A DNA stretch of 64,000 nt from Micromonospora sp. HM5-17 (GTDB taxonomy: Bacteria > Actinomycetota > Actinomycetes > Mycobacteriales > Micromonosporaceae): assembly GCF_003762835.1 (NCBI RefSeq), contig NZ_RJWA01000006.1:1-64000 (forward strand). The letters run 5' to 3'. Positions 35,018-46,272 of the stretch are shown one piece after another (position 1 is the first letter of the stretch; each line of letters starts with the position of its first letter). Under the pieces are notes generated by a model that had not been told where the DNA came from, made no database searches, and saw only the letters and a list, made by a program, of their open reading frames with translations. The position numbers were made by a program, and so were the translations under genes.

Positions 35018-36195
35018 CGGTGGACGCGGCACGGCTGAAGCACAGTTGGCAGGTGGTGGCCGGATACGGCGACCAGGTGCCGCTCTACTTCTACTCGACG
35101 CTCTTTCTCGCCTATCCGGAGACCCGCCAGATGTTCCCGACGAACATGGCGGGTCAGCGGGACCGGCTGCTGACCGCGTTGGGCCACATCGTGTCGCACG
35201 TGGACCAGGCGGAGCAGCTGGTCGGCTTCCTGCAGTCGCTCGGTGCCGACCACCGCAAGTTCGCGGTCCGGCCGGAGCACTATCCGGCGGTCGGTGAGGC
35301 GCTGCTGGCGACGTTGCGGCACTTCCTCGGCGAACAGTGGACCGAGGAGCTGGCGCAGGACTGGTCGGCGGCGTACGGGCTGATCGCGAAGGTGATGATG
35401 GACGGCGCCACGGCCGCGGAGAACGTCAGTCCGCCGTGGTGGGTCGGCGAGGTGGTGGCGCACGAGCCGCGGACGTTCGACGTGGCGGTGCTGACGCTAC
35501 GTCCGCAGTACCTGCTGCCGTTCGAGGCGGGCCAGTCGATCGGGGTGTCGAGTCCGGCGACCCGGACGTGGCGGTACTACTCGCCGGCGAACGCGCCGCG
35601 CACGGACGGCACGATCGAGCTGCACGTGCGGGCGGTTCCGGGTGGGACGGTGAGTTCCCGGCTGGTGTACGGCACGAGCGTCGGCGACTACGTGCATCTG
35701 GCGGCCCCGGTGGGGGAGCGGTTGACGCTGCGGCAGGCCGGCGGCGGTGACCTGCTCCTGATCGCCGGTGGGACGGGTTGGGCGCCGATCAAGGCGCTGG
35801 TGGAGCAGGTGGCGACGGAGGGTGGCGGGCGGCGTGTCGACCTGTTCGTCGGGGCCCGGTCCCGGACCGAGTTCTACGACGTCGACGCGATCGAGAAGTT
35901 GGCGGCGTCGTACCCGTGGCTGCGGGTGACGTACGTGGTGACGACGGATCCGGCGCGGCCGGGTGAGGTCATGCCGGTGGTCGACCGGGTGCTGGCCGAG
36001 GGTGACTGGCGGGGCCGGCACGTGTTCCTCTGCGGGTCGGATCCGATGGTGTCGAGCGCGGTCAGCGGGTTGGTGCGGGCGGGCTACCACGCCGGTCAGT
36101 TGCACTACGAGGCCCCGGGTGGGCAGTGGTACGCGTCCGGGCGGCGGGTTGGTGCCGTGCCGGAGCAGTGGACGGCAGACGGAGGTGCGCGGTGA
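35014..36195 (+). CDS. Globin-FAD/NAD reductase (flavohemoglobin-like)
   Basis: A 393-residue protein with an N-terminal globin domain (about residues 1-140; proximal His in AVRPEHYPAVGEALL) and a C-terminal ferredoxin-NADP-reductase-type module. FAD contacts are seen in RTWRYYSPANAP, NAD contacts in LLIAGGTGWAPIKALVEQ, and the C-terminal FLCGSDPMV is typical. This is the Hmp-type layout used for nitric oxide dioxygenation or oxygen sensing; which reaction it performs is not evident. GTG 35014 overlaps the small ORF, and its stop overlaps the DivIVA-like gene (36192-36195), so the operon is tightly coupled. Confidence 0.88.
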   Translation: MTVDAARLKHSWQVVAGYGDQVPLYFYSTLFLAYPETRQMFPTNMAGQRDRLLTALGHIVSHVDQAEQLVGFLQSLGADHRKFAVRPEHYPAVGEALLATLRHFLGEQWTEELAQDWSAAYGLIAKVMMDGATAAENVSPPWWVGEVVAHEPRTFDVAVLTLRPQYLLPFEAGQSIGVSSPATRTWRYYSPANAPRTDGTIELHVRAVPGGTVSSRLVYGTSVGDYVHLAAPVGERLTLRQAGGGDLLLIAGGTGWAPIKALVEQVATEGGGRRVDLFVGARSRTEFYDVDAIEKLAASYPWLRVTYVVTTDPARPGEVMPVVDRVLAEGDWRGRHVFLCGSDPMVSSAVSGLVRAGYHAGQLHYEAPGGQWYASGRRVGAVPEQWTADGGAR

Positions 36196-36893
36196 GCGCC
36201 AGCCCGATCAGCAAGTACGACCGTGCGACCGCGGCCTCCGGTGCCGGCCCGCGGGTCCGGTTGACCGCCGACCGGGTACGGCGGTGGGAGTTCGCGTCGT
36301 CATCGTTCACCCGTCGGGGTTTCGACGAGCGGGACGTGGATCGATTCCGGCACCAGGTGGCCGAGGAGCTGGACCTGCTGGCGTCGCAGTTGGCGGATCT
36401 GCGGGCGGAGAACCAACGGCTGCAGGACCGGGTCGAGCTGCACCGGCACGGGGTGTTGCCGAGCGCCAGCGGGGTGGCGCAGCTGCCGGGGCCGAAGGAG
36501 GTCAACCTGCTGTCGGCGGCGCAGCGGGAGGCGGAGCAGATCATCGCCCAGGCGCACGACTACGCGCGACGGGTGGCGGAGTATGCCCGGGCGCAGTACG
36601 AGCACTACCTGCGGGCCGCCGCGGAGGACGCCCGCAGGGAGGCCGAGCGGGTGGTGCAGGAGTACCGGGCGTCGGCAGGGGCGGGTTTCGACGACACGGT
36701 GGCGACCCGGGAGGCGCTGCGGATCTTCGGCGAGATGATGATCTCGCACATGCAGGCGGCGGCCCGGCATCTGAACGAGGGAAGCGAGCAGTTGGCCCGG
36801 ACGATGGACCGGATCGCGCGGGAGACGGGTCCGGGGGTCGCGGCGGGGGCGGGACGGCCGGCGCTGACGCCGCGTCCGGACGACGCGCGGTGA
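36192..36893 (+). CDS. DivIVA-domain coiled-coil protein
   Basis: A 233-residue protein with a DivIVA-like N-terminal part (VRRWEFASSSFTRRGFDERD then VDRFRHQVAEELDLLASQL) and a long coiled coil (EVNLLSAAQREAEQIIAQAH ... YARAQYEHYLRAAAEDARRE). The GTG start 36192 has GGAGG nine bases upstream and overlaps the stop of the globin-reductase. DivIVA proteins mark curved membrane at poles and septa; this one is shorter than Wag31 and may be an adaptor. Its coupling to a globin-reductase is unusual. A terminator follows immediately. Confidence 0.85.
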   Translation: MSASPISKYDRATAASGAGPRVRLTADRVRRWEFASSSFTRRGFDERDVDRFRHQVAEELDLLASQLADLRAENQRLQDRVELHRHGVLPSASGVAQLPGPKEVNLLSAAQREAEQIIAQAHDYARRVAEYARAQYEHYLRAAAEDARREAERVVQEYRASAGAGFDDTVATREALRIFGEMMISHMQAAARHLNEGSEQLARTMDRIARETGPGVAAGAGRPALTPRPDDAR

Positions 36894-36898
36894 GGGTG

Positions 36899-36927
36899 CC
36901 GTGGGGCGGCCTGGGACCGCCCCACGG
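36899..36927 (+). terminator. Terminator of the globin-DivIVA operon
   Basis: A perfect 11-bp stem (CCGTGGGGCGG with CCGCCCCACGG) around a 7-base loop, 5 bp after the DivIVA-like stop. No T-run follows. Confidence 0.8.
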
Positions 36928-37098
36928 CGGTGGTCAGCGCCGTTTCCGCGCGATGCCACCCCGGCCGCGGTGGCGGAAGGTAGCCGCGCAGGCCGGTGCC
37001 GCGCCCGGCCCGCGGGTCGACGGTGCGGTCGCCGTCCGGGGTGGCGTCCAGCCCGGCGCGAGGCCCGCCGCCGGCTCGGCCGCGGGCCCGGTCAACCA

Positions 37099-37137
37099 CC
37101 CGGCCCGACCGGCGTGTCGCGGTTCGGTCGGGCCGGG
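37099..37137 (-). terminator. Terminator of the aldo-keto reductase gene
   Basis: A perfect 12-bp stem, CCCGGCCCGACC (37099-37110) with GGTCGGGCCGGG (37126-37137), loop 15 nt, 15 bp beyond the stop of the minus-strand gene. Confidence 0.65.
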
Positions 37138-37151
37138 GCCGCGGGGGAGCC

Positions 37152-38147
37152 TCAGGCCGCGGCCAGGTGGCGCTCGATCTCGGCGAGTTCGGCGTCGTCG
37201 AGGGTCAGGTTCTGCAGGGCGGCGACGTTGGCCTCCAGTTGGGCGACGCTGCTGGCCCCGATGATCAGGCTGGTCATCCGGGTGTCCCGGAGCGCCCAGG
37301 CCAACGCCAGCTGGGCCAGCGACTGGCCGCGGCGGGCGGCGACGCCGTGCAGGGCCCGTACCTTCGTCATCGTGGCCTCGTCAAGCGCGCTCTCGTCGAG
37401 GAAGACGCTGGTCCGGATCCGGGAGTCGGCGGGGATGCCGTTGAGGTAGCGGCCGGTGAGCAGCCCCTGGGCGAGCGGGCTGTAGGCGATGCAGCCGGCG
37501 CCGACCCGCTCCAGGGTGTCGAGGAGCCCGTCGGACTCGATCCAGCGGTTGAGCATCGAGTACGACGGCTGGTGGATCAGCAGGGGGGTGCCGAGGTCGG
37601 CGAGGATCGCGGCGGCCCGCGCGGTCTGTTCCGAGTTGTAGTTGGAGAGGCCGACGTAGAGGGCCTTGCCGGACCGGACGGCGGTGTCGAGGGCGCTCAT
37701 GGTCTCCTCGAGCGGCGTGTCCGGGTCTGGCCGGTGGTGGTAGAAGATGTCGACGTAGTCCAGACCCATCCGGCGCAGCGACTGGTCGAGCGAGGCGATC
37801 AGGTACTTCCGCGATCCCCATTCGCCGTAGGGGCCGGGCCACATCCGGTGGCCGGCCTTGGTCGAGATGATCAGCTCGTCGCGGTAGGGGGCGAGGTCGG
37901 CGGCGAGGATGCGACCGAAGTTCGACTCGGCGGAGCCGTGCGGCGGGCCGTAGTTGTTGGCCAGGTCGAAGTGGGTGACGCCGAGGTCGAAGGCGCGGCG
38001 GCAGATCTCCCGCTGGGTATGCCACGGGCGCTCGTCGCCGAAGTTGTGCCACAGGCCGAGCGAGATCGCGGGCAGGTGCAGCCCGCTGCGGCCGGCCCGG
38101 CGGTAGGTCATCGTGTCGTAGCGGTCGTCCGCGGCAACGTAGGTCAC
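37152..38147 (-). CDS. Aldo/keto reductase (YghZ / L-glyceraldehyde-3-phosphate reductase type)
   Basis: A 331-residue NADPH-dependent aldo/keto reductase of the YghZ/Kv-beta branch. The start VTYVAADDRYDTMTYRRAGR and SGLHLPAISLGLWHNFGDE match the YghZ pattern closely, so GTG 38147 is preferred over ATG 38111. The catalytic tetrad is present: Asp in FDLANNYG with Tyr, Lys in ISTKAGHRMW and His in DIFYHHRPD. YghZ-type enzymes reduce methylglyoxal and L-glyceraldehyde 3-phosphate. Single gene, divergent from the carbonic anhydrase. Confidence 0.92.
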   Translation of the reverse strand: MTYVAADDRYDTMTYRRAGRSGLHLPAISLGLWHNFGDERPWHTQREICRRAFDLGVTHFDLANNYGPPHGSAESNFGRILAADLAPYRDELIISTKAGHRMWPGPYGEWGSRKYLIASLDQSLRRMGLDYVDIFYHHRPDPDTPLEETMSALDTAVRSGKALYVGLSNYNSEQTARAAAILADLGTPLLIHQPSYSMLNRWIESDGLLDTLERVGAGCIAYSPLAQGLLTGRYLNGIPADSRIRTSVFLDESALDEATMTKVRALHGVAARRGQSLAQLALAWALRDTRMTSLIIGASSVAQLEANVAALQNLTLDDAELAEIERHLAAA

Positions 38148-38345
38148 GATCCACAGACTATGCCGGTGACGCCGGTCGACCCGCGGGGACCGCGGGACGC
38201 GCCGGGGTGACGGGGTGGGATGCGGTGTCGTGGGGCTCGCCGACCGGCCCGGCGTTCCCGGGCCCGGCCGTGATCTGATCGGGGGGCGCAGCAGGTCGCC
38301 GACGCCGTCGACCCCCACCGCCACCTCGCCGCGAGAAGGGACGTC

Positions 38346-38975
38346 ATGGCATATCTCGACGATCGACCCACCACTCCGGCCGACGCGCTCGCCACGCTGC
38401 TCGCCGGCAACGAGCGGTTCGTCACCGGCACCCGGATCCACCCACACCAGGATGCCGAGCACCGCGCAGCGGTCGCCGCCGCGCAACGACCGTTCGCGGT
38501 CATCTTCGGCTGTTCCGACTCCCGGCTCGCTGCCGAGATCATCTTCGACCGGGGGCTCGGCGACCTGTTCGTGGTCCGGACCGCGGGGCACATCATCGGC
38601 GTGGAGGTGACCGCGAGCATCGAGTACGGCGTCGCCGTGCTCGGCGCGCCGCTGGTCGTCGTCCTCGGCCACGACTCCTGCGGGGCGATCCAGGCCACCC
38701 ACGCCGCCATGGGCGGCGCCCGGCCGCCGGGTCGGGAACTCGGGACGATCGCCGAGCGGGTGGCGCCGAGCATCTGGCGGGCGAACGCCGAGCAGGTCAC
38801 CGACGAGGACGAGGTCGGCCGGATCCACGTCCGGCGGACGGTCGAGACGCTGACCCGGCCCGGCACCGGGCTGGGTGAGGCGGTGGCCGCCGGCCGCTGC
38901 GACGTCGTCGGCATGGTCTACCGGCTGGCCGAGGGCCGGGTCAGCGTCCTGGCCGCCGAGGCCGTCCGGGAGTAG
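38346..38975 (+). CDS. Beta-class carbonic anhydrase
   Basis: A 209-residue beta-carbonic anhydrase that interconverts CO2 and bicarbonate. Zinc ligands are the Cys in [11 protein letters not shown] and the His and Cys in [10 protein letters not shown]; the Asp/Arg pair of CSDSR is intact, so it should be active. ATG 38346 has GAAGGG upstream. No signal peptide. It lies next to gcvP, whose reaction releases CO2; the link may be chance. Confidence 0.93.
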   Translation: MAYLDDRPTTPADALATLLAGNERFVTGTRIHPHQDAEHRAAVAAAQRPFAVIFGCSDSRLAAEIIFDRGLGDLFVVRTAGHIIGVEVTASIEYGVAVLGAPLVVVLGHDSCGAIQATHAAMGGARPPGRELGTIAERVAPSIWRANAEQVTDEDEVGRIHVRRTVETLTRPGTGLGEAVAAGRCDVVGMVYRLAEGRVSVLAAEAVRE

Positions 38976-39083
38976 CCGGGCGGCCGGTCGGCGAGCCGCC
39001 TCCGGCCCCCGGCCGGCCGACACCGACGATCACCGCCTGCCGGGCGGAACCCGGTCACTGGTACCGTTGCCAGCGCCGACAAC

Positions 39084-39173
39084 CTCGCGAGCGAGAGACC
39101 GCCGGGTGCACACCGGGCGGCGCCGAAGGGGCAAACCCTCCCCGGAACCTCTCAGGCAAAAGGAGCTCGCGAG
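39084..39173 (+). promoter_or_regulatory. Glycine riboswitch upstream of gcvP
   Basis: A 9-bp closing stem (CTCGCGAGC 39084-39092 with GCTCGCGAG 39165-39173) encloses the conserved glycine-aptamer parts GAGAGACCG, GCCGAAGGGGCAA (39122-39134) and CTCTCAGGCAAAAGGA (from 39149). This is the glycine-binding leader usual for gcv genes, where glycine switches expression on. The following 39174-39230 segment (CTGTGGAGCGCC ... GACAGAGG) looks like the degenerate remains of the second aptamer of a tandem riboswitch. Confidence 0.93.
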
Positions 39174-39261
39174 CTGGCGACTGTGGAGCGCCCTGCGACG
39201 CCGCACGGGCGCGACAGAGGGGGAGGTTGTGCCCCGCCGACCTCGCCCGGGAGTGTCACCC

Positions 39262-42090
<2,829 letters not shown>

Positions 42091-42091
42091 C

Positions 42092-42132
42092 CGGTGCCTG
42101 CCCGCCGGTGTTCGGCCGGCGGGCAGGCACCG
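42092..42132. terminator. Bidirectional terminator between gcvP and the DUF5999 gene
   Basis: A perfect 17-bp stem (42092-42108 with 42116-42132) around a 7-base loop, starting 2 bp after the gcvP stop and ending 7 bp before the end of the convergent gene. It is the longest perfect hairpin found in the window. Confidence 0.9.
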
Positions 42133-42138
42133 CAACGC

Positions 42139-42339
42139 CTAGCCGACCAGAGCGTGCCGGGCCGGACCGCGGTGCGGCGCGATCGTGCTCCCGTCGGGCA
42201 GCAGCTCGCCGGTGTCGTCGAAGACGATGACGCCATTGCAGAGCAGGCTCCACCCCTGCTCACGGAAGCTGGCGACGACCCGGGCGGCTTCCCGGTCGGG
42301 GGCCTCGGCAGGAGGGCAGGTGGGCTCGTGCTGACACAT
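42139..42339 (-). CDS. DUF5999 small protein
   Basis: A 66-residue protein of the actinobacterial DUF5999 family: MCQHEPTCPPAEAPDREAAR, VVASFREQGWSLLCNGVIVF and DDTGELLPDG. The CxHxPxCP start could bind a metal but no function is known. ATG 42339 has CGGAGA six bases upstream; longer readings lack support. It is divergent from the chorismate enzyme gene. Confidence 0.85.
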   Translation of the reverse strand: MCQHEPTCPPAEAPDREAARVVASFREQGWSLLCNGVIVFDDTGELLPDGSTIAPHRGPARHALVG

Positions 42340-42460
42340 CGAGTTCTCCGGGGACTGAGGCACTGTGCCATGGTTCACATGACCAGTGACGGACGGTACC
42401 AACGCGTTCGTCGCGATGACGAGCAGGTTTCAGACCATCGGGGGAGAATCCACTTTTCGG

Positions 42461-43690
42461 ATGAGGCAGATCGAACCAGTCGTCGTGGGACCGCTCCCAA
42501 CCGGGTCGTCCCCGCACATCCCGGGCATGCCGGCCCGGTGCCGCGCCGCCACCGTCGCACACGCCCGCCTGCAGTGGTGGCACGCCGACAGCGGTGACCC
42601 CGCCCAACTGCTGGAGGACTTCCTGGCCCGCCACGGACTACCGGTCCGAGACCTCGCCCGGCCGCCAGCCCGCGACGCCGACCAGCACCGCCCCGGCAGC
42701 GTCTGCGGAGCCGCCCTGTTCGTCTCCGCCGCCGCCGGCGCCGCCATGATCGGGGCACCCACCGGCGCCCCCAGCCCAGCCCTCGCCGTACCGGACCTGG
42801 CCGCCGTCGTGTACCGGCACACCGACCCGGTCGAGACCGTCGACCCCGACCCGGACGGTGGCACCCCGGGATGGTCCCTCGGACCCTGGCGGGACAGCTG
42901 GAGCACCGCCGCGCACGCCGCCGCCGTCGACCACGCCCGCGCCGCCATCGGCCGCGGCGACGTCTACCAGGTCAACGTCGTCGGCCACGCCTCGGCCCGT
43001 TACACCGGCGACCCCCGACCCGCCCTCGCCCGGATCGCCCGGCTCCCCGGCGCCCGCTACGGCGGCGTACTGGCCGGGCCGGGCTGGGCCATCGGCTGCG
43101 CCTCCCCGGAGACACTGGTCGCGGTCGCCGGCGGCCGGGTGACCACCCGCCCCATCAAGGGCACCCGCCCGGCCACCCCCGACGGCCGGCGCGACCTGCT
43201 CGCCTCGCCGAAGGAACGGGCCGAACACGTGATGATCGTCGACCTGGCGCGCAACGACCTCGCCCGGATCGCCCGCACCGGCTCGGTCCGGGTCGACGAC
43301 CTCTACGCCATCCGCCGCTGGTCCGGCCTGTGGCAGGCCGAGTCGACGGTCTCCGCCCAGATCGCCGCCGGATGCGGACTCGCCGACCTGCTCCGGGCGG
43401 TCTGCCCCGGTGGCTCGGTAACCGGGGCGCCGAAGCTCGCCGCGCTGGCCCAGATCGCCGCCCTCGAACCCGTCGGCCGGGGCGCCGCCATGGGCGGATT
43501 CGGCTGGCTCGACGCCGCAGGCCTGGACCTGGGGCTGACGATCCGCACCGTCGCCGTGGACGCCGAGCGGGTGCACCTGTGGGCCGGCGGCGGCATCACC
43601 TGGGACAGCGACCCGGCGGCGGAGGTCGCCGAGGCCGCCGCCAAGGCCGCACCGCTGCGCGCCGCCCTCGCGCCCCGCCCGGACCGGTAG
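42461..43690 (+). CDS. Chorismate-binding enzyme, aminodeoxychorismate synthase component I type
   Basis: A 409-residue member of the chorismate-utilising TrpE/PabB family, most like PabB, which makes 4-amino-4-deoxychorismate for folate together with a glutamine amidotransferase. Signature parts are AAIGRGDVYQVNVVGHAS, RPIKGTRPAT, AEHVMIVDLARNDLARIA and PGGSVTGAPKLAALAQI. The PIKGT sequence (not PIAGT) is typical of PabB and differs from most MST enzymes. No amidotransferase domain is fused. Start uncertain: ATG 42461 has GGGGAGA 13 bases upstream; ATG 42416 is possible. Confidence 0.85.
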   Translation: MRQIEPVVVGPLPTGSSPHIPGMPARCRAATVAHARLQWWHADSGDPAQLLEDFLARHGLPVRDLARPPARDADQHRPGSVCGAALFVSAAAGAAMIGAPTGAPSPALAVPDLAAVVYRHTDPVETVDPDPDGGTPGWSLGPWRDSWSTAAHAAAVDHARAAIGRGDVYQVNVVGHASARYTGDPRPALARIARLPGARYGGVLAGPGWAIGCASPETLVAVAGGRVTTRPIKGTRPATPDGRRDLLASPKERAEHVMIVDLARNDLARIARTGSVRVDDLYAIRRWSGLWQAESTVSAQIAAGCGLADLLRAVCPGGSVTGAPKLAALAQIAALEPVGRGAAMGGFGWLDAAGLDLGLTIRTVAVDAERVHLWAGGGITWDSDPAAEVAEAAAKAAPLRAALAPRPDR

Positions 43691-43756
43691 CCCACACCAC
43701 CCACCGCGGCACCGGACCCCGACCGGAGCAGGTAACGATCCGATAGGGTTCCGGTC

Positions 43757-44260
43757 ATGACAATGCGGCCCATCCGGATCATCGGCGACCCCGTACTCCG
43801 CACCCCGTGCGAACCCGTCACCAGCTTCGACGCCGAACTCCGGGCCCTCGTCACCGACCTCATGGACACCCTGCTCGGCGCCCCTGGACGCGCCGGCGTC
43901 GCCGCACCCCAGATCGGCATCAGCGCCCAGGTCTTCGTCTACGACGCCGACGGCCACCGCGGTCACCTCGTCAACCCCACCCTCGAACTCTCCACCGAGA
44001 CCCAGCTCGACGACGAAGGCTGCCTCTCCATCCCGGGCCTCTACTTCCCAACCCCCCGCGCCCTCCACGTCACCGCCCACGGCTTCGACCAGTACGGCGA
44101 ACCCCGCACCATCACCGGCAGCGGCTTCCTCGCCCGCGCGCTCCAACACGAGACCGACCACCTGGCCGGCCGCCTCTACGTCGACACCCTCCGCGGCGAC
44201 ACCCGCCGGCAAGCCCTCCGCGAGATCCGCGCCGGCCGCTTCGCCACCCCCAACCGGTAA
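43757..44260 (+). CDS. def: Peptide deformylase
   Basis: A 167-residue metalloenzyme that removes the formyl group from new proteins. The three motifs are intact: GVAAPQIG (GxGxAAxQ type), EGCLSIPG with the metal-ligand Cys, and QHETDHLAG with the HExDH metal site. ATG 43757 is used; MRPIRIIGDPVLRTPCEPV at the start is typical. The length fits type 1 or the actinobacterial form. Probably one of two copies in the genome, as is usual in actinomycetes. Confidence 0.95.
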   Translation: MTMRPIRIIGDPVLRTPCEPVTSFDAELRALVTDLMDTLLGAPGRAGVAAPQIGISAQVFVYDADGHRGHLVNPTLELSTETQLDDEGCLSIPGLYFPTPRALHVTAHGFDQYGEPRTITGSGFLARALQHETDHLAGRLYVDTLRGDTRRQALREIRAGRFATPNR

Positions 44261-44269
44261 CCGCGCCCA

Positions 44270-44377
44270 TCACCGCCCCCGCCACCGTCGCAACCCCAGA
44301 CCCACCGTCGCCAGCAGGACGAACAACACCGCCGAACACAGCAGCGCTTTGACAAGCACCCGGAAACCATCCCACAT
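44270..44377 (-). CDS. Possible 35-residue single-helix membrane peptide
   Basis: A short minus-strand ORF (ATG 44377 to TGA 44270-44272) encodes MWDGFRVLVKALL, then a clean hydrophobic stretch (CSAVLFVLLATVGLGL) and the basic tail RRWRGR. This is a convincing single membrane helix with positive-inside ends, in a gap of 136 bp between two plus-strand genes. The ribosome binding site is weak, so it may be chance; sequences this hydrophobic do arise on the strand opposite GC-rich DNA. Confidence 0.3.
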   Translation of the reverse strand: MWDGFRVLVKALLCSAVLFVLLATVGLGLRRWRGR

Positions 44378-44396
44378 CACGCCGTAAGGTGCAGAG

Positions 44397-45176
44397 GTGC
44401 GCCTGGCAACCTTCAACCTGCTCCACGGCAGGTCACCACAGGACGGCCTCGTCGACGAGACCCGCCTCGCCACCACCGTCGCCGCCATCGACGCCGACAT
44501 CCTCGCCCTGCAGGAGGTCGACCGCGACCAGTCCCGCAGCAACCACCTCGACCTCACCACCATCGCCGCCCGGGCGATGAACGCCCCCCACCACCGGTTC
44601 GCCGCCGCCGTCGTCGGCACCCCCGGCGAACGCTTCCGCCCCCTCACCCACGACGACGACGGACACGGCGAACCCCTCTACGGCATCGGACTCATCAGCC
44701 GATACCCCGTCCGATCCTGGCAGGTCACCCGACTCACCGCCCTCCCGGTTCGCTCCCCGGTCCTCGTCTCCGGCCCCGACGGCGGCATCACCCTGCTCCG
44801 CGACGAACCCCGCGTCGTCCTCGTCGCCACCCTCGACACCCCCTACGGCCCCATCACCGCCGCCGCCACCCACCTCTCCTTCGTCCCCGGCTGGAACATC
44901 CGTCAACTCCGCCAGGTCGTCCGCGCCCTGCGCGCCCTGCCCCCACCCCGCATCCTCCTCGGCGACCTGAACCTCCCCGCGCGCCTGGCCACCCTCGTCT
45001 CCGGCTGGCGATCCCTCGCCCACCGCCCGACCTACCCCGCCACCCACCCCCGCGTCCAACTCGACCACATCCTCGCCGACCCCCGCGGCAGCCACCCCCT
45101 GCCCGCCGTCACCGCCGTCGCCACCCCCGCCGCCACCATCTCCGACCACCGCCCACTCGTCGTCGACCTCGCCTGA
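44397..45176 (+). CDS. Endonuclease/exonuclease/phosphatase family hydrolase
   Basis: A 259-residue member of the DNase I-like EEP family. It has the usual metal and catalytic motifs: MRLATFNLLHGR (Asn), ADILALQEVDRD (Glu), AATHLSFVPG (His), ILLGDLNLPA (Asp, Asn) and ISDHRPLVVDL at the end (Asp-His). No signal peptide or membrane helix. Substrate may be a nucleic acid, a phospholipid or an inositol phosphate; the sequence does not decide. GTG 44397 is the start. Very C-rich third positions on the plus strand. Confidence 0.88.
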   Translation: MRLATFNLLHGRSPQDGLVDETRLATTVAAIDADILALQEVDRDQSRSNHLDLTTIAARAMNAPHHRFAAAVVGTPGERFRPLTHDDDGHGEPLYGIGLISRYPVRSWQVTRLTALPVRSPVLVSGPDGGITLLRDEPRVVLVATLDTPYGPITAAATHLSFVPGWNIRQLRQVVRALRALPPPRILLGDLNLPARLATLVSGWRSLAHRPTYPATHPRVQLDHILADPRGSHPLPAVTAVATPAATISDHRPLVVDLA

Positions 45177-45276
45177 CCCGCCCCACACCCCATCCACCGA
45201 CCGACGCACCTGACGACCGTCCGGTACGCGGGACCACGACGGGACCGGCCCGCGGGGGAGCCCGCCTCGGCGCCGG

Positions 45277-46272
45277 TCAGCCGAGGCCGACCAGCCGTCC
45301 CAACACCCGGTTCGTACGGTTCGCCCGCACCGCCGCCCGCTGCTGCGCCGCCGTCACCTCGATGTAGTGCTGACTCGTCGCCAGACTCGCATGCCCCAAC
45401 AGCCGCATGATCTCCGACGCGCTCGCCCCGTCCTCGGCCAGCCGCGTCGCGAACGTGTGCCGCAACGCGTGCAACTGCGCGCCCCGCGGCACCCGATCGG
45501 TGATCCCGGCCCGCCGGTAGCACGACCACACCAGATACTGCAGGCCGCCGCGACGCAGCGGAGCGCCGGATCGGTCCACCAGCAGCGGCGAGTCCGGCCC
45601 GACCGTCCGCGCCCCGAACCGGCGCCGCCGGCTCTCCAGGTACGCCTCGAGGACCGCGTCGAGTTCCGGCTCGATCGGGATCGTCCGGGCCCGACCTCCC
45701 TTGCCCGCCACGTCCACCCGGCGCTCGCCCGCCCGGCCCGCCAGCGAACCCACCCGCAACGCCAGGAGCTCGGACAGTCGCAGGCCGGCACAGAGCCCCA
45801 ACGCCAGTACCGCCAGGTCGCGCTCCGGCCACGGATCACGCTGGCGCCGGTCCACCCGGGACACCGCCTCCAGCAGTTCCTCCGGCGTCCGCTCGCCCCG
45901 CAGCGGCTTCGGCGGCGGCGTGGGCACGACCGGCTTGTCGACCGCGGACATCGGGTTGCCGGCCACGACGCCGTCCGCGACGAGGAAGGTGAAGAAGCTG
46001 TTCCAGGTGGACCAGGCCCGGTGGATGGAGGCCGGGGCGCGGCCGGCCGCGAACCGGGCGAAGGCGGACCGCAGCGTACGGGGGGTCAGGGCGCTGAGCG
46101 GCAGGTCGGCGAGGGGGAGGGGAGTGGCCGGATCCTCGGCGACCAGGCGTGCCACGGCCAGGAGGTCTCGCCGGTAGGCGGCCAGGGTGTGGGGGGAGGG
46201 TTTGCGGGTCGCCCGAGCGGTCAGGAACTCCTCGACGAGGGAGAGAAGCAGATGATCCGATTTGTCCTGCAT
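45277..46272 (-). CDS. Tyrosine recombinase (XerC/XerD-like)
   Basis: A 331-residue tyrosine site-specific recombinase. An N-terminal SAM-like core-binding domain (SPHTLAAYRRDLLAVARLVA ... SIHRAWSTWNSFFTFLVADG) is followed by the catalytic domain with the first Arg in CAGLRLSELLAL, HALRHTFATRLAEDG (His-x-x-Arg) and the final LGHASLATSQHYIEV with the nucleophile Tyr. It is slightly longer than XerC/XerD and lacks phage-integrase N-terminal arms. ATG 46272 is the start. A dif-like 28-bp site lies 364 bp upstream of it. Base composition changes within the gene: the plus strand is C-rich up to about 45.9 kb and G-rich after it. Confidence 0.92.
   Translation of the reverse strand: MQDKSDHLLLSLVEEFLTARATRKPSPHTLAAYRRDLLAVARLVAEDPATPLPLADLPLSALTPRTLRSAFARFAAGRAPASIHRAWSTWNSFFTFLVADGVVAGNPMSAVDKPVVPTPPPKPLRGERTPEELLEAVSRVDRRQRDPWPERDLAVLALGLCAGLRLSELLALRVGSLAGRAGERRVDVAGKGGRARTIPIEPELDAVLEAYLESRRRRFGARTVGPDSPLLVDRSGAPLRRGGLQYLVWSCYRRAGITDRVPRGAQLHALRHTFATRLAEDGASASEIMRLLGHASLATSQHYIEVTAAQQRAAVRANRTNRVLGRLVGLG

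Noticed and set aside
39136-39143. A CCCTCCCC motif as evidence against KOPS-like polarity
   Set aside because: It lies inside the glycine riboswitch where sequence is constrained, so it neither supports nor refutes the polarity idea; the motif is also unproven in actinomycetes.
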